A stretch of DNA of 11,884 bases, taken from CAZVCJ01 sp964625745. GTDB taxonomy: Bacteria; Chloroflexota; Anaerolineae; VGOG01. Positions 6,865 through 11,884 of the stretch are shown here, one piece after another. The stretch spans positions 1-11,884 of the forward strand of contig CAZVCJ010000126.1 in NCBI GenBank assembly GCA_964625745.1, in the 5' to 3' direction. The notes beneath the pieces are model-generated. The model worked only from the letters and a program-made list of their open reading frames with translations. It searched no databases and had not been told where the DNA came from. How positions within the stretch are numbered: position 1 is the stretch's first letter; every line of letters begins with the position of its first letter. The position numbers and the translations under genes were made by a program.

Positions 6865-6894
6865 CCCTTCGGCAGGCTCAGGACAGGCCCTGGG
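6865..6894. repeat. CTTCGGCAGGCTCAGGA-type dispersed repeat, copy 2
   Basis: Exact second copy of the element at 6717-6746, displaced by 148 bases. Confidence 0.75.
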
Positions 6895-6941
6895 CGAGGG
6901 GGGAAAACCGAGCTCCCCTTCCATACTTCCCCCCCAGAGTT

Positions 6942-6964
6942 GGGGGAGGGGCTGGGGGTGGGGG
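6942..6964 (+). promoter_or_regulatory. Predicted G-quadruplex in the hutH leader
   Basis: On the coding strand the sequence is G5-A-G4-CT-G5-T-G5: four G-tracts with loops of 1, 2 and 1 bases, the pattern expected of a very stable quadruplex. It ends 22 bases before the hutH ATG. The first G-tract can instead pair with the C-run before it (CCCCCA, GAGT loop, TGGGGG), so hairpin and quadruplex would compete. A regulatory role is inferred only from position and stability. Confidence 0.5.
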
Positions 6965-6986
6965 CCTGCGGAAAAAGGCTCACGCA

Positions 6987-8564
6987 ATGATAGAACTCAC
7001 AGGGGAAACACTGACAATTGAAGATGTAATGGCCGTGGCTCGGCACGGGGCGCGCGTTGCGCCGCTCAGCAAGACGGTCCGGGATCGGTTGCAGCGTAGC
7101 CACGATTGGGTTGAGGCAGCGATTCGGCAGGATGGCAAGGTGGTCTACGGCGTAAACACCGGGTTTGGCTCGCTGGCCACTCAGCAGATCGCGGCCGAAC
7201 AGACCCGGCAGCTTTCGCGCAACCTGGTGCTAAGTTGTGTATCTGGGGTTGGCCGTCCACTTCCGGTAGAGATCGTGCGGGCGATGATGACCATCCGCGT
7301 CAATATGCTCGCCAAGGGCCTCTCAGGCGCCCGACCGCTCGTCGCCCAGACGCTGGTGGACATGCTCAACGCGGGCGTGACGCCGGCCGTGCCGCGCAAA
7401 GGCTCGCTGGGCGCCAGCGGAGACCTGGCGCCGCTGGCGCACATCGCCGTGGTGATGACGCGCGACATCGAGGGCGAGAACGGCGGCTACAGCGGACAGG
7501 CCTGGCTGGGCGACGAACTGCTCAGCGGCGCCGAGGCGATGGCTCGCGCCGGAATTGACCGCCTGATCCTGAAAGCCAAAGAGGGTCTGGCCCTCACCAA
7601 CGGCCTGGATTTCATGAGCGCCGCAGGAGCGGTGGCCGTGCACGATGCGGAAAACCTGGTGCGCCACGCCGAGATCGCGGCGGCGCTGAGCCTGGAGGCG
7701 CTGCTTGGTCTTTCGGCAGCCTTTCACCCGGCCCTGCACGCGGCCAGCGGCCAGCCTGGCCATCAGAAGACAGCGGCCAACATACGGACGCTGATCGAGG
7801 GCAGCCGGTTGGTTGATTCCTGCCCTGGGCGCGTCCAGGATGCGTACAGCCTGCGTTGCACCCCCCAGGTGTTGGGCCCCATCCGCGACACGCTGGCCTT
7901 CCTGCGCCAGCGGTTCACCGTCGCCCTCAACGCCGCCACCGACAACCCGCTCATCTTCTTGGATCTGCCCGGCGATCCCTCAGGCAGAGCCATCTCAGGC
8001 GGCAACTTCCACGGGCAAGGCCCGGCCATGTGGCTCGACTTTCTCGGCATCGCCCTGGCCGAGGCCGCCAGCATCGCCGAGCGGCGCATCTTTCGCTCGC
8101 TGACGCCCGAGCTGAGCGGCGGCCTGCCCTCAATGCTCGTGCCGACCAGCGGGCTGGACAGCGGGTTGATGATGGTGCAGTACACCGCTGCGGCCCTGGT
8201 CTCCGACAACAAGACCCTGGCCCACCCAGACAGCGTTGATTCGATCCCCTCCTGCGCCAACCAGGAGGATCACGTCAGCATGGGACCGAACGCCGCCCGC
8301 CACGCCCTGGAAATCGTGGACAACGTCCGCCACGTGATCGCCATCGAACTACTGACCGCGGCTCAGGGGATAGACCTGCGCACCGATGGGCCGGCGCACC
8401 TGGGGCGCGGCACAGCGGCAGCCTACGCTGCTGTCCGAGAGCGGGTCAATTTCCTGGCCCACGATCGCGAAACAACGCCCGACATCGAGAGCCTGGCCGA
8501 CTTGATCCACAGCGGCGAATTATTGGAAGCCGTGCGCGATGCGCTGGGTGGTGGCTTCGATTGA
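6987..8564 (+). CDS. hutH: Histidine ammonia-lyase family enzyme (MIO aromatic amino acid lyase), unusual selectivity residues
   Basis: Removes ammonia from histidine to give urocanate using the self-formed MIO group. The 525 residues fit HAL length. MIO arises from A143-S144-G145 in GSLGASGDLAPLAH. Other active-site residues known from Pseudomonas HAL are present: Y54 (GVNTGFG region), N205, Q284, Y287 and R290 in VQDAYSLRC, F341 in SGGNFH, and E427 in CANQEDHVSM. Two positions are odd. The Ser-His pair that marks histidine-specific lyases is S83-C84 (LVLSCVSGVG), and the near-universal NGT motif is NGL-D (205-208). These suggest altered substrate preference or a divergent HAL branch. The gene follows a 300-bp repeat spacer, unlike the tight joins upstream, and has only a weak ribosome site (AAGG at 6975-6978). 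Genome context with hutU and hutI supports the HAL role over Phe/Tyr lyase. Confidence 0.88.
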   Translation: MIELTGETLTIEDVMAVARHGARVAPLSKTVRDRLQRSHDWVEAAIRQDGKVVYGVNTGFGSLATQQIAAEQTRQLSRNLVLSCVSGVGRPLPVEIVRAMMTIRVNMLAKGLSGARPLVAQTLVDMLNAGVTPAVPRKGSLGASGDLAPLAHIAVVMTRDIEGENGGYSGQAWLGDELLSGAEAMARAGIDRLILKAKEGLALTNGLDFMSAAGAVAVHDAENLVRHAEIAAALSLEALLGLSAAFHPALHAASGQPGHQKTAANIRTLIEGSRLVDSCPGRVQDAYSLRCTPQVLGPIRDTLAFLRQRFTVALNAATDNPLIFLDLPGDPSGRAISGGNFHGQGPAMWLDFLGIALAEAASIAERRIFRSLTPELSGGLPSMLVPTSGLDSGLMMVQYTAAALVSDNKTLAHPDSVDSIPSCANQEDHVSMGPNAARHALEIVDNVRHVIAIELLTAAQGIDLRTDGPAHLGRGTAAAYAAVRERVNFLAHDRETTPDIESLADLIHSGELLEAVRDALGGGFD

Positions 8565-8580
8565 GGAGAGACCCTTGGTT

Positions 8581-9402
8581 ATGTCTTTCTCACGGGTCAT
8601 CGGAGAAAAGCTAAAGCTAATGACGAAACCGCGAGTCAACTACGATCAGCTTGCCCCAACTTATGACAAGCGGTTTGTGCACGACAGAACTGAGGGAATC
8701 GGACAGGCGCTACTCGACCTGGCCCACAGGCTGAACGCGGGCCGAATACTCGAAGTGGGATGCGGCACTTGCCATTGGCTTGCTCAGATGCAGCGGGTTG
8801 GCAGCAGGCGTTATGGGTTGGATCTATCCACGGGCATGCTGAATCAGACACGGGAGCGGACAACAGGAATAGGACTGGTCAATGGTTACGCGAGACGACT
8901 TCCCTTCGCAAGCGGCATGTTTGATCTGGTGTTCTGCGTCAACGCGATTCATCATTTTCAGGACTCGCGAGGATTCGTTTCTGAAGCAGCGCGGGTTCTA
9001 CGATGGGGCGGTGTACTTGCCGTGGTGGGCGGCGACCCGCATGGCCGCAGAGAGAGCTGGTTCGGGTATCGCTACTTCGACGGGGTATACGAAACCGATT
9101 TGACGCGGTTTCATACCTGGAAGACAGTACGCGAATGGATGTTAGAGGATGGCTTTGAGGAGATTGAGTGGCGGGAAGTCGAGCGGATTGAGGACCCCAA
9201 GTACGGGCGCGGCGTGTTTGACGATCCGTTCTTGGAGAAGAACTCCTGTTCTCAGTTGGCGTTGTTGACGGAAGAGGCGTATCGGACTGGATTGGAGAGA
9301 ATAGAGGCCGACCTGGTAGAAGCTGAGGTGAGGGGAGAAACCCTCGTGTTTGAAACCGACATCCTGACAGCCATGCTTGCTGGACGCAAAGCCAGGGAAT
9401 AG
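8581..9402 (+). CDS. Class I SAM-dependent methyltransferase
   Basis: The 273-residue protein has SAM-binding motif I at 56-64 (ILEVGCGTC), the acidic ribose-binding residue D81 (YGLDLSTGM), motif LPFASGMFDLVFCVNAIHHF (107-126) and EAARVLRWGG, typical of the Methyltransf_11/25 type that methylates small molecules. A C-terminal half rich in charged and aromatic residues (YRYFDGVYETDLTRFHTW onward) probably caps the substrate pocket. The substrate is not recognisable. I chose the ATG at 8581 because AGGAG at 8564-8568, overlapping the hutH stop, precedes it by 12 bases; an ATG at 8620, just before KPRVNYDQLAPTYD, is also possible, while one at 8539 would overlap hutH. The coding sequence seems less GC-biased at third positions than the neighbouring hut genes, which could mean a different history. 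Only 16 bases separate it from hutH, so it is probably co-transcribed. Confidence 0.85.
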   Translation: MSFSRVIGEKLKLMTKPRVNYDQLAPTYDKRFVHDRTEGIGQALLDLAHRLNAGRILEVGCGTCHWLAQMQRVGSRRYGLDLSTGMLNQTRERTTGIGLVNGYARRLPFASGMFDLVFCVNAIHHFQDSRGFVSEAARVLRWGGVLAVVGGDPHGRRESWFGYRYFDGVYETDLTRFHTWKTVREWMLEDGFEEIEWREVERIEDPKYGRGVFDDPFLEKNSCSQLALLTEEAYRTGLERIEADLVEAEVRGETLVFETDILTAMLAGRKARE

Positions 9403-9404
9403 AG

Positions 9405-9412
9405 AGGAGGAG
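9405..9412 (+). promoter_or_regulatory. Ribosome binding site deciding the acylase start
   Basis: The purine block AGGAGGAG ends 6 bases before the ATG at 9419, far better than anything before the upstream in-frame start at 9377, which lies inside the methyltransferase gene. Confidence 0.75.
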
Positions 9413-9418
9413 CATCTC

Positions 9419-11833
9419 ATGTCCGCTTTTAATACCGTTCTAGGTGCGCTCATGCGCCCCGCCTTGCACGCCATCAGCCGCTCGCGTCTTCCCGCGAAGC
9501 GAGGTGTTCAGATCATCCCCACGCTGGAAGGCCGCGTCGAGGTCTTTCGCGATCAGTGGGGCATCCCCCACATTTACGCCGACCACCCCCGCGATGCTTT
9601 TCGCGCCCAGGGTTACGTCCATGCCCAGGACCGCCTGTGGCAAATGGAGATCAACCGGCGCGTCGGGCGAGGCTGCCTGGCCGAGCTGTTTGGCGACGTG
9701 GCGCTGGATACCGACCGTCTGATCCGCACCTTTGGCTTCCACCGGCTTGGTCAGGCCGACCTGGACAACCTGCCGGAGGACGCGCGGGCCGAGGTTGACG
9801 CCTACGCCGAAGGGGTCAACGCTTTCATCGAGCAAGCCGGGAAGCGCCTGCCAGTGGAGTTCACGTTGCTCGGCCACCGGCCCGAGCCCTGGACGCCGCT
9901 GGACTCGCTGGCCTTCGCCAGGGTGATGATCTGGCAGCTCTCGCACGCCTGGGCCAGCGCCATCGTCCGGGCACGCATCATCGAGAAGGTGGGTCCGGAA
10001 CGAGCCGCCGCCCTCGAGATCAAGTACCCTGAGCGGCACCCCATCACCCTGCCAAAGGGGATAGAGTTCAACCGCCTCGAGCCGGACGGTATGCTCAAGG
10101 CCGTGCAGGGGCCCTACCTGAACAAGGGCCTGGAGGCCGGCTTTGGCAGCAACGGGTGGGCCGTGGCAGCCAGCAAGAGCGCCAGCGGACACGCTGTGTT
10201 GTGCAATGACATGCACCTGAAAATCGGCGCGCCGGGGCTGTGGTATTTCGTCCACCTGAATATCGGGGAGAATAGCGAGGCGTTACACGTGGCCGGAGTG
10301 TCCTTGCCCGGCACGCCCTACGTGATGGTGGGGCACAACGCCCGCATCGCCTGGGGAATGACGCTGGCCTTCACCGACTGCGAAGACGTGTTCGTCGAGC
10401 AGTTCGATCCAGACTTCGGCGAGCTCAGTCGAGCCGACAATCCACACCGCTACCGCTTCAAGGATGAATGGCTGGATGCGGAGGTGATCCCGGAGGCGAT
10501 CCAGGTCAAGGGCCAGGAAGCCCCACACGTTGAAGACGTGATCGTCACGCGGCACGGCCCCCTGATCAGCCAGGCGCTGGACTACGGACAGGGGCCGCAG
10601 GCGCTGGCGGTACAGTCCATGGCCTTGCGCCCCTGCCAGGCGGTGCAGGGATTCCGCGCCCTCAACCGTGCGGAGGGATGGGATGCTTTCGTGGATGCCA
10701 TGCGCCTGATCGAAGCGCCGCAGTTGAACGTCGTCTACGCCGATGTGGAGGACAACATCGGCTACTGGGTCACGGGAACGGTTCCCATTCGCGCCAAAGG
10801 ACAGGGCTTGATCCCGGCGCCAGGCTGGACAGGCGAATACGAGTGGGTGGGCACCATCCCCTTTGAAGAAATGCCGCACGCGCTGAATCCTGAGCGCGGC
10901 TACATCGTGACCTGCAATCACCGCATCGTTTCAGATGATTATCCCCACTTCCTGGGGGCAGTATGGATGAACGGCTACCGCGCCCGCCGCATCGTCGAGG
11001 TATTTGACGCTAAAGATAAGATCTCAGCGGAGGATCACGCCAACCTTCACCTGGATTTCACCTCGCTGAGTGGCGCCGACTTCGTTCAGCGCCTGGCTGG
11101 GCTGGCCAGTCCCAACGCCGACGTTAGCCTGGCGCTGGAATTGCTCCGCCAATGGGATGGCGTGCTTTCGCCCGATAGCTCCGCCGGGTCTGTTTTCAAG
11201 GTGACGATGTATCACCTGGTGCGAGGCGTGCTAGAGTCCGCCCTGGGCGAAGACCTCGCGCTGGACTACCTGGGACGCGGCCCGCACCCCCTGCTGCAGC
11301 CCACTACCGAGTTCAACGGACATTCGACGGTCGCCATGCTGGCCATGCTCGACAACCCGCAATCGTGGTGGATCGAGCAGGCAGGTGGACGCGAGAAGGT
11401 GCTGACCGACGCGCTAAAGCAAGCCATCGAGTATCTCCGCCAGGAGTTCGGCCCGGATACCGGTGCGTGGGCGTGGGGCAATCTACACAAAGTTGTTTTC
11501 GCCCATTCACTGTCCGTCCGGCCGCCACTGGACCGCATCTTCGACATCGGGCCGTTTCCCATCGGTGGAGACGGCGACACAGTCTGCCAAACGGCCTATC
11601 TCCCCGATGATCCCTACTACAATAACGCCTGGTCGCCTTCCCATCGCCAGATCTTCGACATGGGCGACCTGCCGGGCGGCCTGGCCTCGGTGCCGCCGGG
11701 GCAGTCGGGTCAGGTGGGCAGCCCGCACTACGACGATCTGGTCCGCCCCTGGCTCGAAGGCTCGTACTTCCCCGTTCTGTGGACGCGGGAGGCCGTCGAA
11801 GCCGCCTGTGGCGATAAGATGATTTTGGAATAA
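9419..11833 (+). CDS. Penicillin acylase family protein (Ntn hydrolase, S45)
   Basis: The 804-residue protein is an N-terminal-nucleophile amidase precursor. Landmarks: VEVFRDQWGIPHIYA (41-54) and AQGYVHAQDRLWQME (63-77) at the start of the alpha chain; the self-cleavage site GFG|SNGWAVAASKSASG with nucleophile S244, so an alpha part of ~243 residues and a beta chain of ~561; NDMHL; PGTPYVMVGHNARIAWGMTL; and QLNVVYADVEDNIGYW, whose Asn matches the oxyanion-hole Asn. The family hydrolyses amide bonds of acylated amines (penicillins, acyl-homoserine lactones, N-acyl amino acids, lipopeptides); the substrate here is unknown. The first 30 residues (MSAFNTVLGALMRPALHAISRSRLPAKR) look like an amphipathic stretch, not a clear signal peptide, so it may act in the cytoplasm, unlike the classic periplasmic members. 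It is 16 bases after the methyltransferase, probably in the same transcript. Starting at 9377 would add 14 residues overlapping the previous gene. Confidence 0.92.
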   Translation: MSAFNTVLGALMRPALHAISRSRLPAKRGVQIIPTLEGRVEVFRDQWGIPHIYADHPRDAFRAQGYVHAQDRLWQMEINRRVGRGCLAELFGDVALDTDRLIRTFGFHRLGQADLDNLPEDARAEVDAYAEGVNAFIEQAGKRLPVEFTLLGHRPEPWTPLDSLAFARVMIWQLSHAWASAIVRARIIEKVGPERAAALEIKYPERHPITLPKGIEFNRLEPDGMLKAVQGPYLNKGLEAGFGSNGWAVAASKSASGHAVLCNDMHLKIGAPGLWYFVHLNIGENSEALHVAGVSLPGTPYVMVGHNARIAWGMTLAFTDCEDVFVEQFDPDFGELSRADNPHRYRFKDEWLDAEVIPEAIQVKGQEAPHVEDVIVTRHGPLISQALDYGQGPQALAVQSMALRPCQAVQGFRALNRAEGWDAFVDAMRLIEAPQLNVVYADVEDNIGYWVTGTVPIRAKGQGLIPAPGWTGEYEWVGTIPFEEMPHALNPERGYIVTCNHRIVSDDYPHFLGAVWMNGYRARRIVEVFDAKDKISAEDHANLHLDFTSLSGADFVQRLAGLASPNADVSLALELLRQWDGVLSPDSSAGSVFKVTMYHLVRGVLESALGEDLALDYLGRGPHPLLQPTTEFNGHSTVAMLAMLDNPQSWWIEQAGGREKVLTDALKQAIEYLRQEFGPDTGAWAWGNLHKVVFAHSLSVRPPLDRIFDIGPFPIGGDGDTVCQTAYLPDDPYYNNAWSPSHRQIFDMGDLPGGLASVPPGQSGQVGSPHYDDLVRPWLEGSYFPVLWTREAVEAACGDKMILE

Positions 11834-11884
11834 CCCTACTTTCGGCTAACTGCAAGACGTCTCTGGCAAAGGGAAAAGACCTCG

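Larger units (their letters stand above)
6690..6964. repeat. Spacer made of two copies of a ~148-bp C/G-rich repeat unit
   Basis: The 300-bp gap between hutI and hutH (6687-6986) is nearly all repeat. Copy 1 runs from about 6690 and copy 2 from about 6838. A 43-base core is identical at 6710-6752 and 6858-6900 (offset 148), containing TTCGGCAGGCTCAGGACAGG; a 22-base palindromic element with C7 and G5 runs is identical at 6779-6800 and 6925-6946 (offset 146). Between the copies are two ACTGA spacers separating G-runs of 7, 8 and 7. No gene, tRNA or clear promoter is visible in the gap. Confidence 0.85.

Noticed and set aside
6690..6964. CRISPR array in the hutI-hutH spacer
   Set aside because: There are only two long repeat copies, no regular 30-40 base spacers and no cas genes; the repeat units are C/G-rich palindromes of the dispersed type.
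6987..8564. Assignment of the MIO enzyme as phenylalanine or tyrosine ammonia-lyase
   Set aside because: The histidine-lyase Glu in NQEDHVSM and the VQDAYSLRC motif are present and the neighbours are hutU and hutI, although the Ser-Cys pair leaves specificity open.

Overview
The window is about 11.9 kb of GC-rich bacterial DNA in which every supported gene lies on the + strand and the genes are tightly packed. It looks like part of a catabolic operon. The genes resemble those of Chloroflexota (Anaerolineae-like), and the intergenic repeats (CTTCGRCARGCTCAGGA elements and poly-C/poly-G palindromes) are of a kind I associate with that phylum. This taxonomic guess rests on memory of such sequences, not on a search.

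Layout: (1) 1-939, the C-terminal part of an FdrA-like CoA-ligase-fold protein, cut by the window edge; (2) 947-1864, a nitrilase-superfamily amidohydrolase; (3) 2034-2747, a metallo-beta-lactamase-fold hydrolase; (4) 2744-3637, glutamate formimidoyltransferase (FtcD, transferase domain only); (5) 3704-5437, urocanate hydratase (HutU); (6) 5439-6686, imidazolonepropionase (HutI); (7) 6687-6986, a 300-bp spacer made of two copies of a C/G-rich repeat unit and ending in a strong G-quadruplex motif; (8) 6987-8564, histidine ammonia-lyase-type MIO enzyme (HutH); (9) 8581-9402, a class I SAM methyltransferase; (10) 9419-11833, a penicillin-acylase-family Ntn hydrolase. The last 51 bases show nothing I can interpret.

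Together HutH, HutU, HutI and FtcD form a complete route from histidine (or a close analogue) through urocanate, imidazolonepropionate and N-formiminoglutamate to glutamate, with the formimino group passed to tetrahydrofolate. The cyclodeaminase that would process formimino-THF is not in the window. FtcD looks canonical at its key residues. HutH, HutU and HutI keep their cofactor and metal residues but all three depart from the textbook enzymes at positions I remember as substrate-binding or invariant. This is either a deep-branching lineage of the ordinary pathway or a pathway for a modified histidine or related imidazole compound. The FdrA, nitrilase and MBL genes upstream and the methyltransferase and acylase downstream may supply or process that substrate, but this is inference.

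A second theme is repeats inside genes. Sequence types that normally lie between genes occur in frame inside the FdrA-like gene (three segments) and the MBL gene (one segment), apparently in linkers, without breaking the reading frames.
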